Source of the DNA: Manis javanica
Lineage: Eukaryota > Chordata > Mammalia > Pholidota > Manidae
Length of the DNA stretch: 64,000 nt
Assembly: GCF_040802235.1 (NCBI RefSeq)
Contig: NC_133174.1
Location: 139,429,213 to 139,493,212, forward strand
Reading direction: 5' to 3'
The translations under genes were made by a program, and so were the position numbers. Shown one piece after another: positions 1 to 39,990 of this stretch (position 1 is its first letter; the number at the start of each line of letters is the position of its first letter). The notes beneath the pieces are model-generated. The model was not told where the DNA came from, searched no databases, and saw nothing but the letters and a program-made list of their open reading frames with translations.

Positions 1-3000
1 GTGGTGTTGGGTGGGGAGAGGGTGCTGGGCAGTTCTTTTCTCCTGCATCCCACTGGTGATCAGCTGTAACTAGGACAGAAGGAATCAGTTTTTGTAATGT
101 CAGTCAGGGGCAAGTGGGGGGCATGTCTGTCACTGGGCCTGCTCGGGCGAAGGCTGTGTGCAGGTGGGCATTTCCGCCCCCCTGGCTTGGCCTTGGTTCC
201 CAGGCTGCAGAGACAAGTGAGGTGCAGGGCGAGGGGAACAGAGTCCGCCTGGGCCCTGGAGGAGAGCTACCAGTGTTCCTCTGGGCCCCTTCTCATCAAT
301 TAGTGAGGGAGGTGGAGGCACTGGGAATGATGGGAGCAGCTCACCGCGGAAGGGGTCACCCTGTTTGCGGTGAGAGCTCATGGGCCCTGTGGTCACCAGC
401 ATGCTGGCCCTCTGCAGCTCCCTGGCCTCCCCAGCGGCATGTCAGAGGGCCCCACCCGGAAGCCTGGTGGCCAAGCCACCCCTGCAACAGTACGGTTGCC
501 CCAAGCGGTTGTTTATATTCATCCTGCCAAGAGCTAGAAAATGGGGGCAGGAGAGCCAGAAGGCATCCCACGCACCCAGGAGTGGCGGGCGCCGCGTGGC
601 CGGGCTCCCATTGCCCCGGCAGCGCTCAGGCTCCCACCACCGCTGGGGGGAGCCGGCCCCTTAGATGTCTGCCGCACCAGGCGCCTCCAGTGCTGACGCC
701 ACGAAGTCTAGATTCTGGGGTGTTGGAGGTGGGATGTGGGGAGGGGAAATTCCAGACCTTCATGCAGAAGTCATTTACCTGTAAACCACATTTAAAAATA
801 CTCCCCCGCCCCATGTGCTCTTTTTCCATATTACAATGTTTTTCCTTCTGCAACTCAAGCCTCCTCCAGCTCCTTTCCCCCTGGGCACCTCCTTCCTGCT
901 GCCCCGTTAGGCTCCAGGCGGGGTTCCACTGAGTCGACCTGTCAGACAACAGCTGAGGAGGGGCCCAACCTGGGACAGTCAACCTGAGGTGCCCTCACGG
1001 CCACCCTCCCACCCTTTGGTCGCTGGTGGTGGCAGCCCCCAAGGTGAGCTCCACTGCCAGGGGAGCTATGCAGCCTCTAGCAGCCTGGAGTCTTCAGACT
1101 GTGGGGCCCGACTCCGCCTGTTTAAGGAAGGCCACAGGGAATGGGGCACAGCTGCCATCCTCTTGAAGGCTTTGCTTTTCCATCAGTTACTCATTGACAG
1201 CCTCGTCCAGTAGTGGGGAGCCAAGGCACCACAGGAAGGAGTCTCCTTCCCGCCAGGCCAGCTGTCTTCTCTGAAACCCCTTGGCAGTGCCTACCTGGAG
1301 GACCAGAACTGGCTGGGTTCCCACTCTTAGGAACAAGTCCCTGGGAGACAAGGGACTGATGCTCCACCTCCTCCTTCATGACTCAGACGGGAGCATTTGT
1401 TTCTGCTGAAATGATTGCTGGGGGACCACATTCGGGGTCTATGACTCTGTTAGGGCCCCATGAAAATGCTCCCGGATGGAGCTTTACATAAACCTGGCCT
1501 GAGGTTGGCCCAGCAACCAGCCCCTGCCCTGGACAGTCCAAAGCCTCGATGGCTTCAGCCACATGTGTATTTCGTCCCAGGGCTTGCCCCGTCTGGCTGC
1601 CTGTTCCTGCCAATCCCTGACCCATGCCTAAGGAGCCCGCCCAGAGCTGAGCCGTGGGCTGTGGCTCTAGGAGACAATTGCATGTCATCCGTGCCTGCGA
1701 GGGATGGCTTCAGCCCCCTGCTTCTCGCTCTTCTACCCGCCGTGCGCCTATCCATGCCTGCTCCCGGTGGCCAGCACCCAGCACACACACATTCGGGCAA
1801 GCCCTGAGCCCCGAGCCCTGGCTGTGGCTCCTGGGAGATCTCTGCCTGGCATCCAGCACCCGCTGCCATTCCATTGCCACCCTGGGTGGCTCAGCTTACT
1901 ATCTCCGTCCAGTAAGCCCTTGCCGCAGAGATCCCAGGCTGGAGGCCCAGTACTTGGGGGTCCTGGCAGGGCCGAGGGCTGGGTTGCCTTGTCCCCTCCT
2001 TGGTGTTCATCCAGTGTCAGAAGAAGCCAGCCCATCCCAGCTGTGCCAACAGGAGCCAGCGTTTCAATCTTGAGGCAGGGTGGTGTAGGGCAGCAGGCTG
2101 GGGCAACACTCAGGGGCCAGAGAGGGCCACCAGGGCAGAGGCAGCCCAGGCTCAGGCCTGCTGGGGTCCGTGCCTGAGGCAAGCTCTGCACCGCTATACC
2201 TTCCGGCTCTCCTGTGGGTCCCTCTTTCCAGGCCAGTGGAAATGCATTTGTAGTGAACTGTGGCGAAGAATGGGACTGAGCTGTGTCTTTGAGCCAGGGG
2301 GCTGTGGGACTTGAGGGCTTCTGTGGAAGATGCCTCCTGGGCTGAAGCTCAAGGCCACTGGCAGGCAGGTAGCTACAAGGGCAGAGACACAGAGGCCTGC
2401 TCAGGAACAGGGGGGATGAGCACAGCATCAGCAGTCACGCAGGGCTGCAGTTCCATGAACCTTTTCTGAGCTGGTCTTCTCATCTTGGACGCAGAGCATG
2501 TCCTCATCCAACCTTGTGGGGTGATGGGTCACCCCCTCCTCCTGCTGCTTCTCTGTCCATCTCTGTCTTCTCACACATCAGCCAAGCATTTGTGTCATTG
2601 TCCATGGACTCCCCCAGCCCCTCCCTCCTGCCCATCGGCCTGTGTGAGCTGCAGAGTTTGCAGCCTCAGCTCCGGCTCCCTGACTTGCTGTGCCTGAGAA
2701 CACAGGCCCCTTGCACTCCGCACTGGCTCATCGCTTCTCTCTATCCAGTCAGACCCAGAGGCCCCCTCCCTGGGAGGTCACAGGGAGGCCTGTGGAGGCT
2801 GCGGTGGCAGGTGGGGGGAGCGTGCCCACTGGTATTTAGAGACTGTCTGCATCAAGAAGAGCCTGTTTCCCTCTTCCCTAGCCATCCTGCCAGGGACACT
2901 CTGTCTGCCCACCCCAAGAGATCTGCAGGCTAATGGAAGAGGGAGCTGGTGAGGGGCCAGGGGGTGGCTGGGGACTCCCACCTGGTGTTACAGGTGGCCT

Positions 3001-4794
3001 GGCCTCCTCAGGAGGACTTGGACATGGTCCTGAACTGCCCTGGGACAGGCTGGTATGGTGTGAGACTTGGCATGGGGAGAACTACCTAGTAAGGCCACAT
3101 CTGGTGAGGCTCTAGGGCTGCACCATGAGGTACAGCTGGGGTGGGCAGAAGGTGGCGGATAAGCCGCCCGGTCCTGTGCTGGTCTAGGCCAGGCCCCTAA
3201 GAAGGGGGATGTGGTAATTCCTAAGGAACCAGAAGGTAGAAGCTGGGGCCTTAGTACTGAAGAGGTAGGTGCCCAGCGTGGCTGTTCTGATTAGAAATGC
3301 ACTCACATGGGCCATTTGAGAGGTAAGGACACCTACCAGAATCTTGACACCCAAGCCATGGGATGGAAAAGAGCTGGTGCCAAATTCCAGTGGGCAGCAC
3401 ATGCTCTGGAGCGGGGATATCCTTCCAGGACGAGGCCCAGTGAGCACGCCCGCAGGCTCTGGCAACTCAGCCCCCCTTTACAGATGAGGAGACCAAGGCT
3501 CCGAGAGTGGGATAACATGTGAGGCCACTTAGGGCTGAGGAGCAGAGATGGGCGTGGAGGCCACAGGCTGGGGGACTATATTTACACTCAGGTGCAGAGG
3601 CCAGTCTGGATGGCAGGGCTCATGGGCGGTGCGGGCCCAGGAGAATTTGGAAGCCCAAGTGCCCAGACTGGAGGCCTGGGCAGTCAGGAGGTCTTCAGCC
3701 CCACTTCTGAGGGAAGCTGGAGATGGGATGTTCTAGCAATCCAATGTGCACCTCGCTTTACTCTCCACCTTCTCCATGGGGTGAGTAGGGAGGTGTAGGG
3801 GCCCCTGTCACAGCAGTTTCTCTCTTTCCATGCCTTCTTGAACTTTGTCTGCATCTTGCATCTCAGGTGCAAAAGCCCTGGAGCATGATAGACTTGGCAT
3901 GGTGGATACAGAGGGCATTGAGTCCAGGGCTGCAGGGTGAGGGACTGCCCTCCTCAGAGGGGATTCTGGGTTTGTTTTTTTTTCATGTGGGGTCAGCTGG
4001 ATGACAGTGTGTCCAGGCTCACACTCCGGCTGCACCCGCCACCCTCTGAAAGTGTGGCTTGGGGCCCAGATGTGCCGTCCTGGTAGTGGGGCCTTTCTAC
4101 AAGAACACAGCAGACATCCAGGCTCAACCCACCCGCCACTGTCTCCTCCCTCTTCCAGGGACCAGCGTGGTGCCTTCTGTAGTCCCCAGGCAGGGGCGGG
4201 GAGCTGGGACTTGGGAGCCCATGTGTGCAAAATGCGTTTTATTCTGTCCCTGCTATGCCCCGGGTGTTTGAGCAGCAGCCGGCCTCCTGCTCCTGGGGAT
4301 GGGTCTGCGCTGTGCCACTGCAGCAGCTGCTGCTGCGCCCTTTCTGCTGGGATCAGATGCCCACCTGCACTCTGTCCTGACCCCAGCTTCTGGGCAGAGA
4401 AGATGCAGGCTCCTGGAGGACGCCTTGCCGTGTGGGGAGTCTGGGTCTCTGGTGGTACAGCTCAACCCTAGATGCCCAAGCAGCCCCTGGCCCCTGGGAT
4501 GTCCCCCTGGGCTGACGGAGAGATTTCGCTGCTCCCTCCACTCCCTTCCCTGTCCCTCCTCAGCACTGTTCACCTGGCATCAACTTTGGACTTAACTATC
4601 CGAGCAGCCCCAGCTCTCATTTCATTTGGTTAAACCACAGTTTACTTTTTATCAATATATGTTCCTGATAGGAAAATGAGAAATACACAGAGGAGCAAAA
4701 TATGTTGGTGTATCTCCTTTCAGATGCTTCTTACCCTATGCATTTTTATGTACATGTCTGTTTATGTAAATGGCACCATCCTATATGTCTTGGG
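1..4794. other. GC-rich intergenic DNA upstream of ZNF185
   Basis: No exon with both a coding signature and splice signals was recognised on either strand. The open frames here, including 114-932, look like by-products of high GC content. A short MIR-like piece (minus) lies near 3470-3545. In human the next gene upstream is NSDHL; none of its coding sequence was recognised here. Confidence 0.5.
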
Positions 4795-5510
4795 TTTTTT
4801 TGTTTTTTTTTGTTTTTTTTGGTATCATTAATCTACAATTACATGAGGAACATTATGTTTACTAGATTCCCCCATCACCAAATCCCCCCCACAAACCCCA
4901 TTACAGTCACTGTCCATCAGCACAGTAAGATGCTGCAGAATCACTACTTGTCTTCTCTGTGTTGCACAGCCCTCCCCTTTCCCCCACCCCCCACATTATA
5001 CATGCTAATCATAATAACCCCTTTCTTCCCCCCCCTATCCCTCCCTCCCCACCCATCCTCCCCCCTCCCTTTCCCTTTGGTAACTGTTAGTCCATTCTTG
5101 GGTTCTGTGATTCTGCTGCTGTTTTGTTCCTTCAGTTTTCCTTTGTTCTTATACTCCACATATGAGTGAAATCATTTGGTACTTGTCTTTCTCTGCCTGG
5201 CTTATTTCACTGAGCATAATACCCTCCAGCTCCATCCATGTTGTTGCAAATGGTAGGATATTTTTTTTTCTTATGGCTGAGTAATATTCCATTGTGCATA
5301 TGTACCACCTCTTCTTTATCCATTCATCTCCTGATGGACACTTAGGTTGCTGCCATGTCTTGGCTATTGTAAATAGTGCAGCGATAAACATAGGGGTGCA
5401 TCTGTCTTTTTCAAATTGGGCTGCTGCATTCTTAGGGTAAATTCCTAGAAGTGGGATTCCTGGGTCAAATGGCTGTATGTCTTGTTTTAAAAGCTGCCTT
5501 TGCACGTAAG
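4795..5510 (-). mobile_element. LINE-1, 5'-truncated, minus strand (3' end of ORF2 plus 3'UTR and A-tail)
   Basis: The minus frame at 5149-5505 reads as the C-terminus of L1 ORF2, with motifs such as PLLGIYPKN, CTPMFIAALFTIAKTW and MEYYSAIRKK. It stays open over 118 codons. The 3'UTR follows at 4820-5150, ending in a T-rich run at 4796-4820 (the A-tail on this strand). The 3'UTR wording resembles L1 copies I remember from pangolin. Sequence on both sides (about 4620-4790 and 5510-5650) reads as parts of one older repeat split by the insertion. Confidence 0.9.
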
Positions 5511-8039
5511 TTTATATGGAAACCATACACACAAAGCCCAGTTGAGATTGTATATCAGTGTCATGTGTAATGGCTGCACGTTATTTGCCTGGGTGATGTA
5601 TCGTAATGTTTAAATACAACTGTTGGGAACTTAGATCATTGCCGAATGCTCACCATCGCACACAGTGAGTGAGAGCTGCCCAGGAAATGTCCTCCCAAGG
5701 GGTCTGCCTCCCCTTCTCCAAAGCTGCTCCTGCCTGTCATGAGAGTTTTCCCAGCCTCCCTTTGATTGGCTGGTCCCTCTGCCCCGCTCTCCCAGAAGGC
5801 TCAGACGAGTGGAGGGGATAGTGGCTCTGAGAGGAGACCTGGCCCAAGAAGGGGTGGCAATGTTTGCTGAGTCGGAAGCATGTCCCCTGCCCTTTTCCAG
5901 TCTGGTGGCGGTGAGTTCAGACTATGTGCTGCATGCGTGAGGAGCTGCCTGGGCTCTGTCCTCACTAAGGCTGATGGAGTGGCAGGTTTGCCTGGGAAGA
6001 CTTGGGTCCACAGTACCAAGCACTCAGGTCAGAGGAGGGAGAGCTCAGTAGGAGCAGGGCTGGCAGGACAGGTGGGACCCTGAGCGAAGGGCAGGGCTCA
6101 GCCCAGCGGGAGAAGTTGGAGGGCATTCCAGGTAGGAGAACAGCATAAACAAAGCCTCAGGGTTTACTCTGACAGGCCCACCTTCCAGGGATGCTGGCGC
6201 ACATGGTCTGCTTAGAGCACGATGTTGACATTGAGCGTGGGGGAGAAAAATGGCTGAGTCAGGGGACTGGGGGGGTTTGCTCCCAGGCTCAGAGGGTTGA
6301 TGTGGGCCACGTTGGGACTGTTGAGTGCTGCTGGAAGGAGACACAGTGCAGGTGAACCAGGGGGTGGTGAATCAGAAGTGACTGTGGCCTGAGCCAGGGC
6401 TGTGGCAGGTGGGAGGAGAGGAGGGGTGCTGAAGTGGACAGAGAAGCCAGCTCTCCAGCCAGACACAGATTCAGACCTCATGAATGAGACCCATCTGGCT
6501 GGGGCTCATCATTTTGTCCCAGATTTGCCTTCCTGTTCAGTCCTGTGTGACGACTGCTACCTGACTTTCAGATTTGCTGTCCCATCAAAAAATGACATTT
6601 GACTTCCGAGCCGAAGCATCAGCTCTGGCCTTTGCCTGGGGAGGTGGGGCACTAGGCCCTGAGCCTTCTGAGGAGGCCTTAGCTGAGGCAGCTCCGCCTC
6701 CCGTGCCGAGGGCTCTCACAGCGTCCCTTGGCTCAGCAGTCTCCAGCGGTCCCTCTGTCTTTGTCATTCTGCATTTTATGGGTCTGTCCTCTTTTTGGAA
6801 GTGGCTTATTGGTTCTGATTTAGCAGACAACTTCAGGGCACAATGGCCAGTAGGTTTGTGAAGGGGAAACTGACAAGAGTTCCTGAAGGAACCTAAGGAC
6901 TGAGACAGTAGGAGGTCCTGAGCCGAGGGCCTTGCCTGGGTCTCACAGTCAGCCGGTAGCAGCAGAAGACTGAGTAGCCATGGTCTCAGGTGGTGACTCT
7001 ATGTGTCCCACCCAGTAGGGCCACTCCATGGGCTGCTGGGAGGGGTCACTGGGCCTGTGTGGTCCGAGGATCACCTAAGGAATGAGCTCTGCTCAGTGGA
7101 ACTCTGCCATGGCAGCTGCCCTTTGCAGTGATGAGGTGCTATTCCTGGCACACAGCAGGCTCGGGCCTCCTGGGCTGCTCATTTGGTGCCATTTATGGGA
7201 AAGCCAGCTCTTGCTGACATGGCACATTTGGTTTGCTCTTGGCCCCTAGCCCTGCCTGTTTTAGTGTGCCCCAACCTCCTCAGAAACATGTCTAGGCCTT
7301 GCCAGCTGGCAGCTGGGCCCAGCTGCTCAAGGCCTGGCGCTGGAGGGGCCCAGAAGCTGACAGGTCCCGCAGAGGGAGGCTGCTCTGCCTCAGGACTGTC
7401 TCAGCAGAGCCAGGACCCCTCCTTCCCCTCATGCCTGCTCACCTGAGCCTCCAGCCCTTCTCTTGAGGCTCAAGGGGCTGGCTGTGGCGGGTCAGGGCTG
7501 CGACTAGACCCATCACGTGGGCCTTCCGTCTCCCTGCTGCTCAGGGCACATCCCTCCTGGGGCCCATAACCCTCCTTCGGTCCTCCGTGGCACTGTGACG
7601 GTCTCAGACACCGCCACAGCCCACCCTTCACTGGCCACAGGAGGGCAGCACATGGCTCAAGGAGAGAGAGGCGGCAAGAAGGGAGAGCAGGGTGAGAAGA
7701 CGAGAGAGAGGAACAGAAGCAGCACACGGGACACCCCAGCTTCCCAGACCCAGCAGCAAGCCCTTACCAGATCCCCACCGTCACCTGGTCCCCAAGGGCT
7801 ATGGAGAGTTGACAGTGAGGCCCTAGGGCTTTCCCCACCGGAGATGAAGCCAAGCCCTGAACCACACGGGGCCTTGCCTGTAGTGATGGAGGACACCGAC
7901 TGTCCCTTTTCCCAGCAAGGGCAGGTTCAGAGTCACTGCTGCTTGGCTCCTGTCCAGCTGCCCTGCGGTCTTTGCTGTGCCAGGCGGTGCCAGACTCTTG
8001 CAAGAACATTGGTGCATTCTGCCCTTACAGCAGTATCGC

Positions 8040-8140
8040 ACGGTAGACTTTTTTAACTTTCATTTTACAAAATGAGGACACTGAGGCAGCCTAGAGAGGT
8101 GAGCTGACTGGCCCATGGTCTGCCCAACTGCTACCAGGGA
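8040..8140 (-). repeat. MIR-like SINE fragment
   Basis: Reads like the MIR core in reverse: a CATTTTACAAAATGAGGACACTGAGGC-like stretch followed by the region complementary to TTGGGCAAGT. Edges approximate. Confidence 0.6.
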
Positions 8141-8580
8141 GTGGGAGAGATGGTCCAAGGCCCCCGCCCTTCCCACAGTCCCTCCCCCTGCTGTGGGCTA
8201 GACGGTGTAGAGGCTCTCCTGCTGCCACTGTTTCCCCCGCACTCCGCAGGCCTGGAGTCTGCCCATCCGAGGTCTCTCAGAGGGTTTGTGGGCGGTCCTT
8301 CTCAGTCATCTCGCGAATAAACAGCCCCTGGCAGCCCACGCCGTGTCCCCCAGGTGCGTGGCCCTGGGCAGATGTGGGGGCGCACTGCCCTATGGTGGAA
8401 TATCCAGCACGTGCTCGCTCCGTGGCCTCTGCCCACCACCCACGACTCCACCAACTCTTGCTTCCTGATGCCCAAAGGACATTCTGGATGGTCTTGGTTT
8501 GCCAGGGACCACATGGTGATGCGCAGCCATTAAAGGTGCATGAGGTGACAAGCATGTGCTTGCCTTTGCCCCAGGGGCCC

Positions 8581-8593
8581 TGCTGAATCAGCT
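8581..8593 (+). promoter_or_regulatory. MARE/AP-1-like palindrome just upstream of ZNF185 start
   Basis: TGCTGAATCAGCT is nearly the Maf recognition palindrome (TGCTGA-N-TCAGCA), 27 nt before the ATG. It lies either in the core promoter or in the 5'UTR. An ATTAAA stretch at about 8528-8533 could be a TATA-like element. Functional status is unknown. Confidence 0.25.
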
Positions 8594-8619
8594 CAGAAGG
8601 GACCAGCAGAGAAAACGCC

Positions 8620-35237
<26,618 letters not shown>

Positions 35238-36191
35238 GTGGGTGTTAGGGCCCGCCCAAGGACTGAGCAGCCAAGAAACTTCTTAGAGGGAAGACATGTG
35301 CCCTGGCCTCTCCGTGAGTCTCAATCTAGGACACTGCTATTTCTCTTAGCCTTTATGTCCCCAAAGCCTGTGACACTTTGAAGTCTTAGATGGCATGAAT
35401 AAAGACCCACCCCAGGGATGCTTCCACGTTGCAGGGTTCATAGTCTCTTCTCTCAAGTAATACCTTCCATGCAGTACTTCAGCTGAACCCTCTAAGCTTC
35501 CCTGGGGTGCTGGCCAGGTTTGTGTTGTTAGCCTCATTTGGAGACAAGGAAATGACCTGAAAGGAAAAGGGCTTGGGCAAAAATCTAGCTAGTGAGTGGC
35601 AGAATCAGGACCTTGGATTCAGGTCCAAGGCTCTCCGCTGCAGTCCCCTTGGCTGCCTCTACCATTGCTTGTATATCATCAGGCCAGGTCTTGACAGCCA
35701 ACGTGCTCAATAAAGCAAGATAGAGCCAGGTCCCCAAGCAGCAGGTAAAGGCCAGGATACGTGAACACGTGTGTGTGTGTGTAGGGCGGGGGAGGGGGGG
35801 TTGCTTGTGTGGCCCATGGGCCACATTGTCAGCACTGCCTGAGGGCAGGTTTGTATGCTAAAAGCCTGTGGAATCGTTGACCCCAGTGCCTGAGTTGTGT
35901 GGGGCCTGGTGCTCCTACGACAGTCACTGCCTTTCCAGACCCTGTCAGCCTGCCCTCCTCAGCTAGAAGCACAGAGCAGAATATCTCCCCTGAAGGCAAT
36001 GGGAAGGGGTAACAACCAGGCTGTTCACCAGCTACAAGCCTCTTCTGCCTTCCCTCCAGAAGACACACTGACCTGGACTGTTACTCCTAATGCCTGAAGC
36101 AGTTACCCGCCCCCAGGAGCCTCTGGCTGGGCGCTGGGTTGGACGTATATTTCCAATCTCATAGTTCCTCCTGTTTCTCTTGGCTCCCCAG
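35238..36191 (+). other. Retained 3'UTR or last intron of ZNF185, with short-form polyA signal
   Basis: The bases directly after the stop form a candidate donor (GTGGGT). A strong pyrimidine tract plus CAG ends at 36191. An AATAAA at 35398-35403 could end a short transcript if this stretch is retained. A second AATAAA lies at 35709-35714. No coding sequence was recognised; a short GT run occurs near 35768-35781. Confidence 0.35.
35398..35403 (+). terminator. AATAAA polyA signal, proximal ZNF185
   Basis: AATAAA 161 nt past the ZNF185 stop. It would serve the transcript form that does not splice after the stop codon. Confidence 0.4.
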
Positions 36192-38420
36192 GCTGAGAAG
36201 CAGCTGATGATCCCCGGACAAGTTTGGCTCTCCCCAGTTGCCCCAAGTTGCTCGTCCCTCTTCCGTCCCTTGATCTTTTCATGATTTTGCCCTTCTCAAG
36301 TCGGACTTGCTTTCAGCCAGCAGTGTATCTTAATGATGCTATGATAATTACTTGCATGTGTAGCTTTTTATAGCTTAAAAGCACTTCACATCCATGATCT
36401 TATTTCAGGCTCAAGCAAAGAGGATTGAACAAGAATTCCCATCTTGACTTGACTAGGACAGGTTGGCTTCCTGATGAGTTTAGGTGGCCTGGTATGATAG
36501 GCAGGAGCATGGAGTGAAGTGTGTCCTGATTCTTGGGAAAGGGCACAAACCACACTGTGCTTTATAACTATGGGTGTACCTTGGAGACCTGAGGGAAGAA
36601 AGAGACCATTTGAAGCCTCTGAGGCGTCAAGTTGAAGAAGTTGTTGACGATCCCCGCTGGGTAATTGAAGCCATTGAATGTTAGATAGGTAATGTTTAGC
36701 TTGTCTCTTTGCCATATATGTTTTTTTTTTAACTTTACGTGTACTTTTCAAAGTAGTTAGTTTTGATTGAGTTATGTAGCAGATTTTAATTAACTCCTCC
36801 TACCCATCTTTCATTACAGTTGAGTTCTTTCCTACAGGCATGTGGGCATGTATTAGAAAATGTGCACAATTAGGTTTAAATTCTATAAGAGGTGATTCTT
36901 AGGAGGCTACTGACCAAAGGGACATCTGTGTCTGAATCTTGATAGCTGATTTATACTTTTGCCCTCAACACTTGATCCCTAAGCTTGATACTGAAATCCT
37001 TTAAAATAAGTTTTAGGGTGCATTGACTCCAGCAGAATTAAGAAGGGAGAAAAGCAGGTAACATTTCTTGAGGCCTTACTATGTACCACACATTAATGTT
37101 CATAATAATCCTGTACAGAAGGCATTCTTGTCCCCAGTTTACAGATGAGGCTGTCAAGGCTCATAGAGGTGGTTGTGCATTGAGCAGAACCATTGCTGTC
37201 TCTCTCCCCAGCAAGCATGGATTTAGTGCTAAGCATGTGCCAAATACTGTGTGGCGTTTACCTCATCCTACCAGGTAACACCGCCTGCCCCCACTCCCCA
37301 GCCTACCCCGGGCCCACTCTTACAAAGAGGGCAAGGTATGAAATCGTACTCCTCCTCTGGACATCCTAGGCCCCCTCATGAAGTACCATAAGGACCAAAC
37401 TTACCTTGTTTCCTATCTTCCCCTTACCATGAAAATGCCTCTGAACTGAGATGCTCTCATCTGGGAAGAGATTCAATTCACACACCTACCCAAAGAAGAG
37501 CTTGTCAGCCCAGAGAAAGCTCTGGTGGGCTAGCCAGTCTGAGCACAGGACCTTCGGTGACCTCCTATTTTCCAGTCCAGACTCTGTCCCAAGCTAGCAG
37601 CAGCCACTGGGGTCCTAGGTACTCAACTTGGAAACCTGTTGGCCAGATGAACGGATGCAGGCCCATCCATGCAGTCAGCTGATGCTCTGCTCAGGTTTGA
37701 CTGGGCTTCTCTGTCTTTGGAATCAGCATCACTGTGTAAACTCCTGGAGAGGGAACAACCTGAGAGATGTCCTGATCAAAAATGAGGCTCTCTTCTCTTG
37801 ACTTAATTAGAAGATGTATCTCCATCTCTCTCCATTTTCTGAGCCCTGTGCACATCAACTGGAGGACTTGTTCTTTCTTCCACATGATCAGAGAGGAATA
37901 TCCCATAGATACGTATCAGATTTGTTCTGGAGGGGTGAAGTAATACAATCTGCCATGTGTCAACCCTAAAGATGAGCTGGTCTTCCTCATGTCTCTATCC
38001 TGCAGCATGGGACTTGGCACATGGTAGGCACTGACACACAGATGCTGAATGAATGAGTAAAAGGGAAAGAAAAGGTACTCCTTTGGGAAGGAGGTGCCAT
38101 CCCTGAGTCTTGATTTGGGCCCAGCTGATGGAGTACAGGATGAAGAGGACCAAGATATGCTGGTTTTCCCACCTTCAATATAAATTATTCTTTTAAGGGA
38201 GTTTTGGAAACAACATGCAAGATACTGACAGAAAGCTTTACAAGATCAATATTGATTTTGATCCAAAATGGCCTCTTCCGTGTCTAAAAAAGGCACAGAA
38301 TTCTGCAGTCTTCAGGAAGAGGGGTGGCTGCATTGCACTTTTGCTCCTTTTTAATTGCCTAATTCAAACTTGCTTAAACCACACTAATGTACACAGTTAT
38401 AATAAATGTTAAGAGAAATA
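36192..38420 (+). other. ZNF185: Candidate distal 3'UTR exon of ZNF185
   Basis: Starts after a good acceptor (CTTGGCTCCCCAG) and reaches an AATAAA at 38401-38406. The length, about 2.2 kb, is like the long 3'UTR I recall for human ZNF185 mRNA. It contains an old MIR-type stretch (about 37060-37230, minus) and an L2-like 3' end (about 37990-38070, plus). No reading frame of interest. This is inference from splice and polyA signals only. Confidence 0.4.
38401..38406 (+). terminator. AATAAA polyA signal, candidate distal ZNF185
   Basis: AATAAA at the end of the candidate 3'UTR exon, where the sequence turns AT-rich and loses any gene signature. Confidence 0.35.
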
Positions 38421-39990
38421 GCAATGTTAAGGTTTCCTTTCTTAAGCATAACAACTTGATGTATTTGGCTGTGAGATTTATTTTCTACTACTACCTGAAG
38501 CCATTCTCCCTACAAAAGCAAATAAGAAGTACCAAATCTAAAGAAAAAAAAATAGCAAAATCTAGAAACTATGCATGCACAGGAAGTATGGAATTCTAGA
38601 CTTGTCAGATGTTAATGAGGACTATTTTATACTTTTGGGTTCATCTTCCCCTTTATTACCAGTGCAGACAGATGGCCATCTTATCCTTATTGCAAACTTG
38701 CAATGACCAGGAACTCAGTCACTTACAAGTCCATTCTGTCTGTGGACAGACTCTGTTCACAGGTGCCCCGAAGCCCACATCTGATATTCCTCCAAATGTG
38801 TACCAATAGGCAGGACTGTTTCATCTTGTTCATTAAGGCCAGTGCCCCAGGCTGTCAGAATCCTATTGGGGCATCATTCTGCCTATCAAGGGATGCATGT
38901 TTCCAAGTTTTGTATGTGAAAATATAATTTGCATACCATCTATATCTTGATCTATCCCAGGGACAAAAAAAGGGTGATCAAGATTTCAGTCCAAAGATAG
39001 AAGACATGGCAGGAATCCCTGCACTACTGAGAAGGTACCTTGGGACTCAGTATTCACCAGCTATTGACGCTGTGTCCCTGTAGCTACTTTCTCAGCCATA
39101 ATCTTGGCCACATGAGTACAAACGGAAAACTAAGAAGAGATTTTACTACTTCAAAAAACAAGGACTACAGCAGTAGCTCCTAACCAGCTATTTCTAGGAT
39201 TCCCTGTCTGTGGCAGTGTGTGACAAAAAGACCGGAAAAAAAAATAGGGTAGCGTTGTTTTGAAAAATCAGTTAGCAGACCAGGTTCCCACCAAACAGGC
39301 TGATTCCAGTGCTCAGTCTCCTCTATTCCATGGATCAACACCTGTGAGGGTCCCAACCCATACACCCTACGTGGCATCCCCTGGAGGTTCCACAGAACAT
39401 ATTCCTCTTCTGATGCTTCTCTGCACAATATGTTCTCCTCATGAAGGTCCCAAGGGAGGAAGTCTTCTTCCAGGGGACCCAATACTAGTTCCCCTGAATT
39501 GGAAGTTGAGACTGTCACTCAATCATTTGGGACCCCTCATGTCACTGAGCCAACAAAGAAGAGGGTTATTCGGCTGGCTAGTTCATTGCTTCTGATAATC
39601 AAGGGGAAATAAGGTTGCTGCTACATAGTGGGGGCAGGAGAGACCACGTCTGTAGCCCAGGAATCCTCTGGGACTGTGTCTTAGTGTTCCCACGTCCAAT
39701 ACTACAGGTTCATAGGGAGATTGTAGTGACTCATGAAAGCAGGGCCAGGAAGGGTTCCGATTGGTCAGGAATGAAGGTTTGTATCTCTCTACCAGGTAAA
39801 GAACCACAACCAGCTGGATGAAATTATAGAGAACTTGAAGTACTACTGGAAGAAGGAAGTTATAAATACTGACTATGACCTCATGGCCAGCTGCAAAAAT
39901 TAAAAGCTGTAGAAGCTATGCATGTTATGTCTTGCTTTGTTATTATATATTTGAATCTACTGACCCATTTTTTGGTTTCTCCCATTTCTT
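38421..39990. other. AT-rich intergenic DNA downstream of ZNF185
   Basis: No gene recognised. From about 39260 to 39930 the text (for example ACCAGCTGGATGAAATTATAG and GACCTCATGGCCAGCTGC) is faintly like old ERVL/LTR-derived repeats, but I cannot assign a family. Confidence 0.35.

Larger units (their letters stand above)
5511..8619. other. Intergenic/5' flank of ZNF185
   Basis: No coding exon recognised. Around 6100-6180 there is an ancient interspersed-repeat piece (GGCATTCCAGG...AACAGC type), and around 8040-8140 a MIR-like stretch on the minus strand. The promoter and any noncoding first exon of ZNF185 should lie in the right part of this interval, but I could not fix them. Confidence 0.45.

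Noticed and set aside
114..932. 272-codon frame in the GC-rich region upstream of ZNF185
   Set aside because: Overlapped by open frames on the other strand and in other phases; composition rich in Pro, Trp and Gly without motifs; no gene expected here from human gene order.
4944..5169. Frames in the L1 3'UTR region
   Set aside because: Low-complexity C/T-rich L1 3'UTR, not coding.
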